Assembly (NCBI RefSeq): GCF_014066305.1
Contig: NW_023501159.1
Span: forward strand, 1-40,900
Reading direction: 5' to 3'
DNA length: 40,900 bases
DNA from: Letharia columbiana
Taxonomy: Eukaryota; Ascomycota; Lecanoromycetes; Lecanorales; Parmeliaceae
Part shown: positions 1-13,000 of the stretch, one piece after another
Position numbering within the stretch: the first letter of the stretch is position 1
Layout: each line of letters starts with the position of its first letter
Translations under genes and position numbers: made by a program
The notes under the pieces: model-generated
Told to the model about the DNA's origin: nothing
Database searches by the model: none
Seen by the model: only the letters and a program-made list of their open reading frames with translations

Positions 1-2
1 TT

Positions 3-902
3 AATAAGATAGATCATATGCTTAGAAAATATAAGAAGATATATTCGATAGTGAATTATTCTAAGTGGGGAACGGACGTTGAAATTTATAAAGAGAAGGT
101 TTATTAGACTAATTATATCGTAAACGAGTATATTCTAAAGATTTATTTATAGTACTATAAATACGATAGCCTCTTTAGTAAATATTCTACTATGAATTCT
201 TTATTTCTTATTAAATCTATTAGATTATCTCGTTATAATAATTAGATTATTAATAATATAGATCTCGAAGAACTTACTATTAATAATGAGAAGGAGATTA
301 AGAAGAAGGAGAATAAGATAAATAAATCGAATTTAGACTTTAACTATTTTAATTACTCGTAGACTAGAAGAGTAATAGAAGCTGAAATAGTAAAGACCTT
401 AATTAATAGACTCTATTTCTTATTAGACTCGAAGGTGAATAATTTAATTCTTGATCTTTCAAGTAAGCAATCGAGTATTAGTATTTCTCTAGTTATTCGC
501 TCTAAAATAGTCGTTATAGAGAGCATTAAATAACCCTTCGTTAAAACTCTAAAAAAGACTTCTACACCGTCTAAAGAAGCTTCTAAAGAGACTTCTAAGA
601 AGACTTCTAAAGAGAAAATATAAATTCGAGGTAAATTTAAGAGAGTAGCTATAGAACTCTCTAATAGTAAGAAGAAAGTTAAGTCGTCTAGATGTAATAA
701 TTAGAAAAAAATTAAAGGAAAATCTATAATAGCGAAAGTTATACTCGAAGAAGTAAGAATTAATAACGCTCGCTTAAGAGAGGAGTTTAAAGAATATTAA
801 TAGTAATATAAAATAGATGAGAAGAAGCGTAAATAGCGTTTTTAGTTGGAGTATTAATAGCGTAAATATTATTATATTACTAAGATACTTTATCTATAAA
901 CT
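3..902 (+). pseudogene. unidentified RIP-decayed reading frame
   Basis: Frame 3 of the plus strand runs for about 300 codons. Its interruptions are nearly all TAG/TAA, the products expected from TGG/CAG/CAA, so it looks like a former protein rather than random AT-rich sequence. The C-terminal half is rich in Lys, Ser and Glu, with a repetitive Thr-Ser-Lys-Glu stretch near 555-630, followed by a basic segment. I do not recognise the family. A C-terminal part of a transposon-encoded protein is the likeliest explanation given the surroundings, but this is inference. The left end is cut by the window edge. Confidence 0.4.
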
Positions 903-1739
903 TAGATTAATCAAATATTCGAGAGTCTAATATATATTTAATTAAAGTTAAAGAAGAAGGAAAATAAATAGCTTTAATAGCGAGGATATAGCGACTATAA
1001 GTCTTTAAATAACGGCTTTAATAAGAATATAAGAGGTGATTTTTATTTATTATAAGGAGAGCGATAGTATAAAAAGTTCGAACGATATCTTACTTACGTA
1101 TAATTACCTATAATTTTATACTATATTCTACTTTAAATATATACTATATTAACTTAATAAACTAATATTCTTCTAATCTACTATTTTTAATATATTTATA
1201 AAATAATTTAAAGTATAGTCGAAGAAAGATATAGTAACGAAGAAGAAAATCTTCTTCGCAAGTGCGAAAAAAACATCGAAATAAAATATCGTGTGTATTT
1301 TATTAAGAATAAGTGTATTTTTTCACTAAAAGTATATATACTAGATGAAATATAGTGTAAAATATTATATTTTTCACTCGCCGCTAAAGATATCAATTTG
1401 TTATTATATAAAATTACGCTTATCTCTCTATCTATATTCTAACTATTTTCGTTTTTTCTTTACGAGAATCTATTACGCTTATTTCTTTATTATTTAAGTC
1501 GCTATAAATAATTTAAATACTTTAAATAATACTCTTTTAAATAGTATAAGTTCGCTAGAGGGTTAGTTATATAGTTATCGAGATTATAGTACTTTTAATA
1601 TATTAATACGAAATAATAAAAAGTTATACTTTACCGAGTACTATAGCTCTTATAACCTCTCGTTTATTATATTCTAAAATTCGCTATTAAGATATAAGAC
1701 TAAGAAGCTTATTATTATACTTCTCTTCTTCTTCGATAT

Positions 1740-2885
1740 TCTTTTATTCTTCTTCTTCGCTTTAAAGATTATCGAGATTAAGTAGAATATTATAAAGAAT
1801 AACGTAAGCCGTAATCTATATATAAGTAAATTCGTATTATTTCTTAGTTCTTAATCTTAATCTCAATTCTATAAGACTCTTTTATCTCTCTTTAAGAATA
1901 TTAAATATATACTCGATATCTATTCTAATGCTAGATAGATATCTATTAAACTTTTAAATTCTTCTATAACTTATATAAGGCGCTTTATATGATATAACCA
2001 TATACTCTATATTCGTATATATACTATTATCGAGTATATATTAACCTGGTAAGAAATAGGCCTTAGAATGTTAATAGAGACTACATCTGCAAATCTGAAA
2101 AGTTCCTACAAAATTTGAAATTGCTGATCGCGCGTATGTCGTGGAAATTATAAAATCCGTCGAATTAGTAAATCTGATTAGAATTTGTCTAAATTCCGTC
2201 GGTTTAGTAACTATTCTAATCTTTTTTATTAGTTCTACTAATTTAGTAGTAATATATATAAAAAAAGAAAAGTTCTAATAATCGACGTAGTAACGATAAG
2301 GTTCTACGACGACGAGTATCAACGTTAACTTAAATTTGGCTATAGAATTAAACGATTTAATAAAATTAATCGCGTGGGTAATACTCTAATATAGCGTATA
2401 ATAATACGTATATTAATAATAATATATATTAATATCATATATATATAGAATAATACTTAGAGTGTATTAGAGTGCATTGCGCAAAATTTTTAAAGTTACT
2501 AAATTTTTTTAAAGTTATTAAACTGATAGAACTAACGAAAAGAGTTAAATATAGATAAAGTCTACTTAATAAACTAAATCGTACTAAATCGTACTTATAG
2601 TACGGACCCGGCGAAAATCGTATGGAAATTCACTTTTCAGATTTGCAGATATAATATTACTTTATACTCTTATATTATAGATAGTATTTAAGAAGCTAAT
2701 AAGTATATAGATAAATTTCTTTAATAAATTATATACTTTATAAAGGTTTAGAGTATATCGCTTTTTTCTATTTCAGAAGGCTTTATTATAAAACTCTTCT
2801 TTAAACTTATATTGCAGTACGATATCTATATTATTCACCTTTTCTATTACTCTAAGAAAATTCTCTTATTTATTATTCTCTTTAC
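1740..2885 (-). pseudogene. PIF/Harbinger-like DDE transposase relic, split by an insertion
   Basis: Translating the minus strand and allowing RIP stops gives recognisable blocks of the HARBI1/DDE_Tnp_4 family. The stretch 2830-2654 reads DIVLQYK, then NRKKRYTLNL, then a decayed version of the family's HDARV segment. After the inserted element it resumes at about 2063 with YFLPG and a decayed ADSAYT-type block around the second catalytic Asp. It continues with RIDIEYIFNILKER (third acidic residue) and ends with a TAYVILYNILLN helix near 1760. Many W and Q codons are now TAA/TAG, so no protein can be made. The insertion at 2084-2651 falls between the first and second DDE blocks. Family assignment comes from remembered motifs. 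Confidence 0.7.
2084..2651. mobile_element. TA-flanked inverted-repeat element, copy 1 (568 bp)
   Basis: The left end reads CATCTGCAAATCTGAAAAGTT. The right end is its reverse complement, with the last base RIP-mutated (GCAGATA instead of GCAGATG). Both ends are flanked by TA (2082-2083 and 2652-2653), the target duplication of Tc1/mariner-pogo elements. No transposase frame is present, so it is a MITE or a non-autonomous derivative. A second copy in the same orientation lies at 32315-32898 and aligns over its whole length with mostly C/T and G/A differences. Insertion here split the Harbinger transposase relic. Confidence 0.8.
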
Positions 2886-3470
2886 TTTCTCGATAACGTT
2901 CTATCTTAGAAGGCTACTTAATATATTATTAATATAATTAAAATAATATAATTATAACTCTTCGTATATAATCGTAGATATATTCCTCTAAAACACCCTA
3001 TTAACTAACTAAGGGACGAAAATTACTTATACTTCTATTATTAACTAACTTTTATAAGATAATCTTCAACTATGTCTCAATTAGTATTTATTAGAAATTG
3101 GCGTTATTATAGAAAATAAGATTATTTAATATAAGATTAAGAATATAGCGAAAGCTCTCGGAATTTATATATGTAAAGAATTGCTATCGAGTATCGAAGT
3201 ACTAAGAAAGAATATCTCTTATCTAATTCGATTTAGATATATATACTCGTAGCTTTATATAATATTCTTCGATTAAGACTTCGAGGTATACTCGCCATCT
3301 TTTCGTTATATAATAACTACTATTATATCTAGAACGACTTTTAATATAGAGATAAAAGATCTCACGCCTCTATTTTTCCTTATTTGATATATAAGATATA
3401 ACTATTAAGGATAGATAGGTAGCTAGGTGAAAAGATAGATAGAAAGATAGGTAGAAAGGATAACACACTA

Positions 3471-4209
3471 CTATTGCGGAGAAGATAAAGCACCTTTCTC
3501 GAGCTACTTAGGGCTAGGGTTTCAAAAGCGAATTTCCGAGAATATCATAGAAATCAGGCCTTTTTGGTAGTGGGGTGTTCAGAGTAATCCACATATCCAC
3601 AATTCATATATTTACAAAAAACCTAAATCCACATAAATCGTTCGGTTTTGTCGAGTTACTCTAAAAACCCCTAATATACATCTACGGAAAAATCAAGGTC
3701 TCGGCGCTCTAAAACGCGTTTACGGAAAAGCCGAAACAAGTCGTTTTCATCTTCAACGAGAGGTTGCCGAGGATTTGTGTGATGATCTCGTACATTGGAT
3801 ACGTCTTCAAGAAGAGCGATTCTTACAAGGGCTTATTAGTACCGAATTACAAGACGCCTTAGATTAATAGCGGCCGCTCAGCCTCAAATTAAGGATCAAC
3901 TTGACTCCGAGACTTCGTTATATACGGCGATTCGGCATAGAGATCTTAAGGCTATTCATAAGCAACTTCGGTTTATAATTGATGATAGTTGTAAGGAATT
4001 TCTTCAGGGGGATTATAGTTATGATCTTGACGAAGCGAACGACCTCATATCGATCTAAAAAGGGATTTAAATTAAATAATTTAGAATTGGCGGGGACGCC
4101 CCCCCCGCCGGGGCGCCCCAGGGGGGGCGCACAACAAAAGCCCGGGGGGGGAGGGGGGTACCCAAATAAAAAAAAAAAAAAAAAATAATAATTAATATAA
4201 AAATTTTTC

Positions 4210-4240
<31 letters not shown>

Positions 4241-4548
4241 TTCTTTTTCTTTTTCTCTCCTCTCCCCTCCAAATCCACACAAAATTACAACCCCCCAGCC
4301 CCCCCCACCACCAAAGAAAAAAAAAGGGGCCACCCCGCAATTTCGAATTTTTGAAAATCGCAAAACTACGGCAACCCATATGTACAAGTAAGATTACGCC
4401 TCTATTAGCCCAATGAGGCTTGGCAGGAGGTTAGCAGTGAAAATTGTTTTTGAGCCTTCTGCTCCTAGACACCTCCATAACTATTGAATAATAAGGTAAG
4501 CAATGTAGCTATACACCGTTTATCATCGCCTAGTCATGTCCTGTAACT
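3471..4548. other. gene-free transition region, with low-complexity artefact
   Basis: Base composition is intermediate. A short plus-strand frame at about 3741-3864 reads like normal protein (RFHLQREVAEDL followed by an acidic/aromatic stretch ending in ALD) and then hits TAA TAG; I do not recognise it. Around 3572-3690 the DNA contains a weak inverted arrangement (GGGGTGTTCAGAGTAA against a diverged reverse copy). The segment 4096-4345 is dominated by homopolymers and is listed separately. The interval from 4380 to 4548 is the 3' flank of the P450 gene. No gene is supported. Confidence 0.5.
4096..4345. other. homopolymer-rich stretch, probable assembly artefact
   Basis: Runs of G or C of five to nine bases alternate with A runs (about 4166-4184), then T/CT runs (about 4205-4256), then C runs. 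Reverse-strand reading frames of about 100-150 codons across it encode only Lys, Gly and Phe runs and are not genes. Such patchwork is characteristic of low-quality read ends closing a gap between a repeat block and unique sequence. The true sequence and spacing here should be treated as unknown. Confidence 0.6.
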
Positions 4549-6433
4549 TCATGATTGATTCCCCGCAGCTTTAGGCCGCTTCTGAATTCTAGCATACAGT
4601 CCCCTCTGAAAAAAGAACCATGAATTTTCAAGCTCGAACTTTTCCGGGTCCACGATGCGAATCTGTACCTTTGTAAGTTCACGGCAAGTGCGACGTTTGT
4701 GGAGTTGGGAATTACACCCACATCGTAGTTGAGAATGAGAAACGGAATTAGCTTCTTGATTTCCAAGATGCCTACGTGTCTTCCCAGGCAGATACGCCTG
4801 CCAGCACCAAACTTGCGATAAAAATATCAGCGAAAAGTGCTTGACGAGCGGAAGGCGAAACTTACAGTCAACATCGCCTGTTCGAGTTTCTTCTTATGCA
4901 TTTCATCCTTTTCAAGCCACCTCTCTGGCCTCCAGAATTCGGCATCCTCACCAAACATCCCCTTGTGCCGATTCACGACGTAAGGACTACCGCCCACCGC
5001 TGTTCCCGCAGGCAGATAGTGTTCAAGGATCGTGACGCCACCTTTTGGCACAACGCGCTCAAAGGGTAGCGCGAAGGGTGGGTGCATGCGTATGCCTTCT
5101 TGGACGCAGGCATCTAAATACGGCAGATTGCGCACCTCGCTGTATTTGGGAAATGGGTGAGAGAGATTTGCAGAGCGTAGCTCGTCGTACAGCTTCTCCA
5201 GAGTGTGTGGGTAGACCAAGAGGTTGAACATTGTGGTGCGCATGAGGCTGCCCACCGAATCCGAGCCTGCGATCACGTTGGAGAAGGTCCATGCGGTAAC
5301 GGCCCTGTTGGACTGTGGATCAATACGAGTCCAGTCTATTGCGTCGAGAGATTGGAGTCTTACCAGGGCGGTACTTCGGGGTCATTCTGCTGGAGCTCGA
5401 TGTATCGAGTCAGAAAATCTTTCCCACGGCCATATTTGTCACCAGTATCCTTGTTTTCGCCATTGGACATAGTCCCTTGCTTTTCCCTGATGGCCCTGCC
5501 CACGAACCCGAGTATCCCAAGGGATGCCTGGACCCCGAACCTACGCTGGAATGCGTCCCCGATGCGGTTCTTGCGCAGGGCCCAGTCAAGCCAGGGAATT
5601 TGTGTCAGCTGCGCAAAGTTAGCTATATATGTATGGAGAGGGTGCCTCGACATGAGGGAGCAAATATCTCACTGGGGCAGAGCTCCTCATGAAGTCGACG
5701 ATTGTACCCAGCATTCCCCCAACGTCTTTCCCAGTTTCCAGAAACCCGTACCTCTTCGAAAACGTCAATGTACCCATGACATCGAACGCGAAGAACTGCA
5801 GCCACTGGCCTAGATTAAAGACTTCACTATTCTCAATAAACTTTTCGTCGAGCTTCTCGCGCAAACACTCCAGGACTTCATCAACGCGACCCTCAAAGGA
5901 GGGTACGTTCGCAGGGGTGAACAAGGGCGCAATAGGGGTCTTGAGCCGTTTGTGCATGTCGTCGTCCTGAGTGTTGAAAATGGCCTGAAGGTTACCACCC
6001 TTTGGGGCATAGGCTTGGAGAGTCGCGTAGAAGGCACTCTGGACCGCTCAGGTAAATTCAGCATGTCAATGTGGGTTGAAAGGCTGGCAGTGAGAAAACG
6101 TACTTTCGGGAATCCAGTCCGTGCCGTATAAACAGTTGGAATCGCCTCCGGGTTACTGAATGCCACCGTGTTCGGTCCAATACGCACGACTTCTCCATAT
6201 TTCTCGTGCATATCCTGGAGTATCAGGTGTGCACGCTTGGTTGTAACCCAACGAGCGCGCTGGAAGTTGGTGATACTGGCAGGGAAGGGTCCCGGTATAT
6301 GCCTGAGGCGCCACCATGTTCGCCATAGCTGGAAGACGACGAGTAAAAGTAATACACAGGTAACAAGCGAGACAACAGGGAGGCTCCCTCCTACGGTGCC
6401 TAATATAGCCCCTCTAGAGCTCATTGCTTGCAT
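4549..6433 (-). CDS. cytochrome P450 monooxygenase (microsomal, six exons)
   Basis: This is a haem-thiolate monooxygenase, probably oxidising the polyketide product (for example a ring methyl). Exons in order: 6433-6104, 6038-5673, 5608-5364, 5304-4866, 4811-4722, 4668-4549 (first junction certain to about one base). The introns have GT/AG ends and the spliced frame is open for about 529 codons, normal for the family. It starts with a hydrophobic anchor (residues about 15-37) followed by the Pro-rich hinge HIPGPFP. The I-helix has AGSDS, the K-helix EGIR (ExxR) and the meander FWRPERW. The haem loop is [10 protein letters not shown] with ligand Cys about 468, just after intron 4. Overall similarity is to pisatin demethylase/benzoate hydroxylase-type fungal P450s, from memory. 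It is divergent from the polyketide synthase across a 652-bp shared promoter, which supports co-regulation. The substrate is inferred from context only. Confidence 0.9.
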
Positions 6434-7085
6434 AATAAAAGACTTTTTCTAAGTAGCAATCTCGTTCTAGGCACACACAAAAGCCCCCCGAACTGAAAGC
6501 AAGCTGACTAAGAGCAGCGCAGTACTTCACAGTACCACCGGTCGAGCCACTTCCGAAGAACAGCTCAGTATGTCAGGCAGTCAAAGAGATTATAGAAGAT
6601 TTGAAAATCTGGAATGTTCACTTGAAACCCGCATTAAATCGACAATACTGCTGGGTGCCAAACAATGCGATAGAGCTTTTGAGACTTACTCCCCGGTATA
6701 GTAGTTTCCTTGGACCTATGCTTGCATGATGCATGTGCACGGACTGCATACGATGCATTTCAGCCTGTTACTTGGGTCCGCAGCTGCTGCTGCAGGAGCT
6801 TGAAGAAATTTAACCCGGGTCAGCAGTAGAGAAGCGGCGCCAAGTAAACCTTTCTTTTTGGAAACCAAGGCTGATTTGACGACGAGCCGCAACACAGTTA
6901 CTGAGCTCGTCGTGTAGCGCCAGACGCACAGATAATCTAGGCCTAGATGGGGGGCATCATGCATTATATGGAGACATCCATCGACCATTCTTGCCGTAGC
7001 AAATAGCGCTAGCGGGAAAGATCTTGTCAACCGGCTGCCACCATCATTCAGGTACTCAACGTACTTTGGACGAGCCTTTGCGGTA
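6434..7085. promoter_or_regulatory. shared divergent promoter of P450 and polyketide synthase
   Basis: These 652 bp separate two genes transcribed away from each other. A minus-strand open frame of 185 codons covers 6716-7273 but overlaps the SAT-domain exon antisense and has no family features, so I treat it as chance. I see no confident binding-site palindrome. The arrangement is typical of co-regulated genes in fungal clusters. Confidence 0.6.
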
Positions 7086-10000
7086 ATGACTTGCTTCAAC
7101 GCCACTTCCAAGGGTTCCTCAAACGAATTTCGAATTGCCTTATTTGGACCACAAGTGACGAACTGGACACACAAAAGTCTTTCGAGTTTGCAGTTTGCCC
7201 TTCTGGAAGACCACAAGCTTGGCTTCCTCAAGCAGACTCTCACAGCATTACCCTCACTATGGTCCATGCTCAAGAAGGACTATGGCCTTCATGGCTTTTC
7301 AGGCGCCGAGAAGCTGCAAGAACTCCGGGATTTCGCAATGGGAGCCAAAGACCTAGACCCTGAGGATTTGACGAACACTCAATTATCGTCGCTCACGGTC
7401 GTGTCACAAGTCGTCAATTTCATTCGATTGACCGACGTCTCAGGCACAAAAGATGGTATTTTGGGCTTTGAGGCAGCTCAAGGGTTTTGTGTTGGATTTC
7501 TCTCGGCTGCAGCGCTTGCTTCCGCCAACGACTGGACTGATTTTGAATGCAACTTTTCCAACGCTGTTCGACTCGCTGCGTGCATCGGCATCATCGTGGA
7601 TGCAGAAAGGGCATCGCGTCCTGCTCAAGAGAGAGCTACGGCCGTCCATGTTCGCTGGAAAACGGCGGAAGACAGAGCTTTCTTGGAAATCTGCCTGGAT
7701 CTTTTCCCCGGGGTAAGCGGCCTTCTTTCACCCTGCTAGCATCGTTCTTCTTCGGCTTCAGCGTGGCCAAACGTTCAGAGGGGTAGTGATATCCACGAAC
7801 GAGTAGTTCTCGACTTGATATGCTGTGGCCAAGCTGGCATTTTCAGCCTTCGGTAGATAGGGATGAGTGCCCAGGCTCCATGTAACGACTCGATCGACGA
7901 AGCGAGAAAGACTGGACCTGATGGTATCATAGAAGAAATTGCACTGACTTGACGAGATAGGCCTACGTATCCTGCATAACAGATGACAGGAGTATCACGA
8001 TCACATTACCCAGTGGCAGTCAAGCGGCGTTCTGTCTGCGGATGCGCGAGGCCAAGATAGCCGCCACCACAATTGGCCTAAATGGATGCTATCATCATTC
8101 AAGAAATGCCGAAGCCGCTGAGAGGCTTCGTCAAATTTGCGCTAAGAACAGGGAACTTAGGCTGCCTGATGCAGAAAAGCTGCGCTTGCCCCTGAGATCT
8201 ACTGCAGATGCTCATATCATCAATACTGGCGCCCTTCATGAAATCGCCATCCAGATGATCCTCTGCAAACGAGCCCACTGGTTCCAAACCGTCAAGTCGA
8301 CGATGAACGACCTTCCCCAGGGCAAAGTCACATTTGTGCCTTTGGGCAGCGGACTCTGCGTACCTCATTCGCTCTCCACCAAGGACAATCACGCGAACTT
8401 TGCTTCGGATCACGACGACACGACCTCGCTTGAAGAGATCGCCGTCGTAGGAATGGCCTGCCGGTTCCCCCGAGCCGAAAATCTTGAGGAATTTTGGCAA
8501 CTTCTGTGGGCAGGAGAAACTGCAATCGGCAAAGTACCCCCTGAGCGCTTTAACCCGGCCGAACTCAGCCGTGAGCCTAAGCTGGCCAACTTTTGGGGCA
8601 ACTTCATTGATAGCCCTGATGCTTTTGACCATAGGTTCTTCGGTATCTCGGGCCGCGAAGCAAAATCCATGGATCCGCAGCAGCGGCTTGCGTTGCAGGT
8701 TGCGTACGAGGCGCTGGAGTCGTCGGGATACTGCAGCACGCCGCCTACTTCGATTGAAGCAGATGTGGGCTGCTATCTTGGCGTAGGGTCTGTTGACTAT
8801 GAGGAAAATATTGCCTCTCATGACGCCAACGCATTCGCAGCTACGGGCACTTTACGGGCTTTCATTAGTGGTCGTATCAGCCACTTCTTCGGATGGAGCG
8901 GGCCATCTTTAACTTTTGACACAGCTTGTTCTTCATCTGCGGTTGCTATACATACAGCATGCAAGGTAAGCTAACAATTTCAGTAGTCCTCAAACGCAAG
9001 CCTGATACCACTACAGGCACTTCTCGGCGGAGAATGCTCCATGGCGCTCGCCGGAGGAGTCAACGTCATCACAAGCCCTACTCTGCACCAAAATCTCTCG
9101 GCTGCGTCTTTCCTCAACCCTCACGGGTCATCGCGAGCCTTCGATGCCGAGGCCAATGGCTATTGTCGTGGTGAAGGCGCCGGCATTCTCGTCCTCAAGA
9201 CTCTTTCAAGGGCGATAGCCGATGGGAATACAGTTCTTGGAGTCATTGCTGCCTCGGCAGTCAATCAAGGCTCCAACCACACTAACATCACCGCTCCGGA
9301 CTCACAATCCCAGAGTTCCTTGTACAAACGCGTACTTTCTGCCGCACGGATAGAAGCCAAGGAAGTCACTTACGTTGAAGCACATGGCACTGGTGAGGAA
9401 AACCCGTAGACAAACAGCCCTGGAAATTGAAGTTCCAGATGGTCCCACCTTGCTAACAGTTTCTGGTAGGAACTCCCGTTGGAGACCCTATAGAGTATGA
9501 GAGTGTCCGTCTGGCGCTTGCAGGTCCTTGGCGCGATGATGAGGTGTTCTTGGGCTCCGTCAAGGATAACATTGGTCACACCGAAGCTGCTTCTGGCGTT
9601 GCTGGCATCGTTAAAACACTCTTGATGATGCAGTACAAAACAATTCCAAAGCAGGCCAACTTCGTATCCCTGAATCCACGCATCAAGGCTTCTGCATCGG
9701 GAGAGATAATAGTGCCCAAGGTTACCCAGTCGTGGACCGCTCAGCGCCATGTTGCGCTGGTGAATAATTACGGAGCTGCGGGAAGCAACGTGGCGCTTGT
9801 ACTTCGAGCGCACTCAAACCCCCTCTCGAGCTCAGCACCAGAAACAACCCTAGGGACTCAAGATTGCCCGTCTTCCTCCTCTGTCGTCAGCCCGATTCTT
9901 CTCTCCGCCAGGACCGTAAATGGCCTCCAATCGTACATGGATAAGCTGAAGTCGTATCTGCCCAAGGTCGAGACTTCGCTTGGAAGTGTGGCGTACAAGA

Positions 10001-13000
10001 TAGCTCGAAGTCATAATTCGTCGTTCGAGCACCGGATTGCATTCATCGCAGCTGATGTGAAGAGTGCCATATCTGTCCTTAACAGCTCAAGCGCGACGAC
10101 GGATGGAATTGCGATACGGACGGCCAAGAATCCTGTCGTGTTGTGCTTTGGCGGCCAGACAAGCTGCAACGTTAGCGTCTCGATAGAGCTATATGAGCGC
10201 TGCGATCTTTTCAGGACCCGTTTGGTGAGAACAGCATCCTCTTCAAAGTTCTGACGTGATTGAATCATACAGTAGATGCTGATTGATCCCGATACAGGAT
10301 GAATGCAACGCTGTTTGCCAGACTCTCGGCCTCCCCAGCATCTTCCCCAGTGTTTTCCTGGGCGATGCCATCGGAGATATCGTTTCTCTTCATTGCATGC
10401 TTCTGTCTTTACAAGTCTCTTGCGCCAAGTGCTGGATTGATTGCGGACTGGAGGTGGACACGGTGGTTGGTCACAGCTTTGGACAACTCGCGGCGCTATG
10501 TGTTGCCGATTCCATTTCTCTCAAAGATGCATTTCTCTTTGTCTCGGGTCGGGCTCGCCTTATCCGAGATAGTTGGGGTCTAGAGCGTGGCGCTATGCTG
10601 TCAGTCGAGTGCGACAAAGGGGAACTCGAAGCCGTGGTACGTCTGGTGAATTCGACGAGCGGTCTTCACGTCGATGTTGCATGCTACAACGGTCCTCGCA
10701 GCTTTGTTCTTGCCGGTGACGGGCCATCCGTAGAGAGGGCCGAGAAGGAATGCCGGTCCTTCAAGAAAACCAGGCTTCGAAACAGCCATGCATACCATTC
10801 TTACCTCGCAGATGACATTTTGGATCATCTAGCAGAAGTGGCTAAACTGATCAGGATACGACCGCCTCGCATCCGCATCGAGACCTGCTCTGCCCAAGGA
10901 ACCTGGTCGCGATTCACTGCAGAAAAGTTGGTGCAGCATACCCGGGAACCAGTCTACTTTGCCGATGCGGTTGAACGGATCGCCTCCCGCTTACCTTCTG
11001 CTATTTGGCTCGAAGCAGGATCATCGTCTCCCATCATTGCCATGACGCGTCGTATAATAGCTTTGAAGTCCGGCAGGTCAGACGTCTTCATACCCATGGA
11101 GCTGGGAAGAGCGGATGCCACGACAAACCTTGCCAAAGCCACATGCCAATTGTGGACGGCCGGGTCAGCTGCGCAACACTGGCTCTTCCATCATTCTTCA
11201 CGACATTGCTACAGGAATCTCAACCTTCCACCCTACCAATTCGACAAGACGAGCCATTGGATCCAGTACAAGCCCAGGTCTGGGCCTAGGACCAAGGAAG
11301 CCCCTAGTCTTGTGACCTGGTTGAACAATGATGGCGCTACTGCCGGAGAGCATCTTTTCGCGGTGGATACTTCCAATGCTCTCTTCGAGCTCGCTGCACG
11401 GGGACACGCTGTCACGGGCCAGAGCCTCTGTCCGGCATCCATGTATATCGAGTTGGCGGCTAGATGCGTCATGGCGATGCAACGCACCGACACTACGCAT
11501 GCAACCGGAACACTGCCACATATTGAGGGCTTGACCATGTCAGCGCCACTGGGGCTAGGAGCCGGGATTGCCGTATTCCTACGTCTCCATAAGACTGCGC
11601 CAGAAGTTTGGGATTTTGCCGTCTTTAGCCGGCCATCATCTTCTCATGGCCCAGGGCACGTGGGAGACAGAGAAACTGAGCATGCGAAAGGATGCATAAG
11701 CTCGGTTGCCGCCGACGAGGCCGTGGTAGAGAGGCTGCTGAAGTTGCTGCAAAGATCAAGCACATATCGCCTTCGGAATTTGCCCTCAGCCACTGGAGTA
11801 AGTGGCACAATGGTGTACAAACTCTTCTCGGACGTCGTTGAGTACGCAAGCTACTACCGGGGAGTTCAAAGCGTGTCTGCTTCAGGAAACGAGGCGGTTG
11901 GCCTTATCACAATTCCAACGGACCGGCCCTCTTGCATGGATGCAAGTATCTGCGACATCATTTCTGTTGACAACTTCCTCCAAGTTGCAGGCATCCATGT
12001 CAACTGTTTGTCCCAGCGGGACGACGACCAAGTCTTTATGTGCACCGCAGTGGAGGAAATCATATTTTCTGCTTCCTTCATGACAAGCAGAGGCGATTCT
12101 CGTGCATGGACTGTTTACACCCGTTACGAGCCAATTTCCAAGGTCGACGTGACCAACGACATCTTTGTTTGCGATTCAAGCTCCGGAATTTTGGTGCTGG
12201 CCATCATGGGCGCCAAATTCAGGAGCATCCCGCTCAAGTCGGTGGCGAGAAGCCTCACCAGACTGAATAAAGCCCCCACCACCACTAATGTAGTAGTAAG
12301 TCTACACTCAGACAATAGCGACGATCTGCACGACTCGGCATACCAAACAGGATTTCCTTCTCCGTCGGGCGATGGCCTCCAGAAAGAGCTTTCCAAACAT
12401 ACCTCTGATTCCCCAGTGCGACAGGTTACCGCGGAAGCGTCCCCTTCTCAAATAGTTGCGATCCATCAGCAGCAACTGGAACAGCCAACCAAATCTAGCA
12501 GCCTAGTTCAATCGGTATGCAGCATGTTCAGCGCCATACTGGAGATACCCGTCGAGGAGATCGAGCCCACGGCAAGTTTGGATGACCTCGGCGTCGACTC
12601 ACTGCTGGTTACCGAAGTCCTCGCAGAAGTCGAAACCCGTTTCTACGTTGGTCTCGCACAAGCACAACTCATGAATTGCACTGATGTACGCTCGGTCGCC
12701 CGACTAATCCAAGGTGTCGACTCTACACAGAAGCACCGAGAGCCCATTGACGAGCTTGTGGAAGAGCAGGAACCCGAAGACAATCTTGCCAATGGCTACC
12801 CCTTAGGCTCTGTACACGAGGAGAGCCAGCAGACTTATGACCACCATGAGAGCCGCCAGGAGCAGGAGGAGTATGCGAATCTGGCTGTCGTGAGCTGCGA
12901 TTGCTTCGTCGATGCCAAAGCTTCGTACGACCACCACGCCGAAATTACGGGCTTTACGGGCTTCTGCGCCGAGGTCTTCCCCTTACAGTCTAAGCTCGTC

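Larger units (their letters stand above)
1..3470. repeat. AT-rich, RIP-mutated transposon block (left)
   Basis: The block is strongly AT-rich and has almost no intact open frame; the 62-codon frame near 1208-1396 (minus) is low-complexity and not a gene. Two decayed protein-coding relics can be read if TAA/TAG are treated as former CAA/CAG/TGG codons, as RIP (C-to-T at CpA on either strand) would produce. They are a plus-strand frame over about 3-900 and a minus-strand Harbinger-type transposase at about 1740-2885. A TA-flanked inverted-repeat element lies inside the latter. The composition change to normal DNA falls near 3460-3500. No intact host gene is visible here. Confidence 0.85.

Noticed and set aside
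3918..4387. Minus-strand open frames of 153 and 106 codons
   Set aside because: They encode Lys, Gly, Pro and Phe runs from the homopolymer stretch and have no domain; they are artefacts of the suspect sequence.
5205..5813. Plus-strand frame of 202 codons
   Set aside because: It is antisense to P450 exons and introns, whose motifs on the minus strand are unambiguous.
6716..7273. Minus-strand frame of 185 codons
   Set aside because: It overlaps the SAT-domain exon antisense, has no recognisable motif and no intron-compatible extension.
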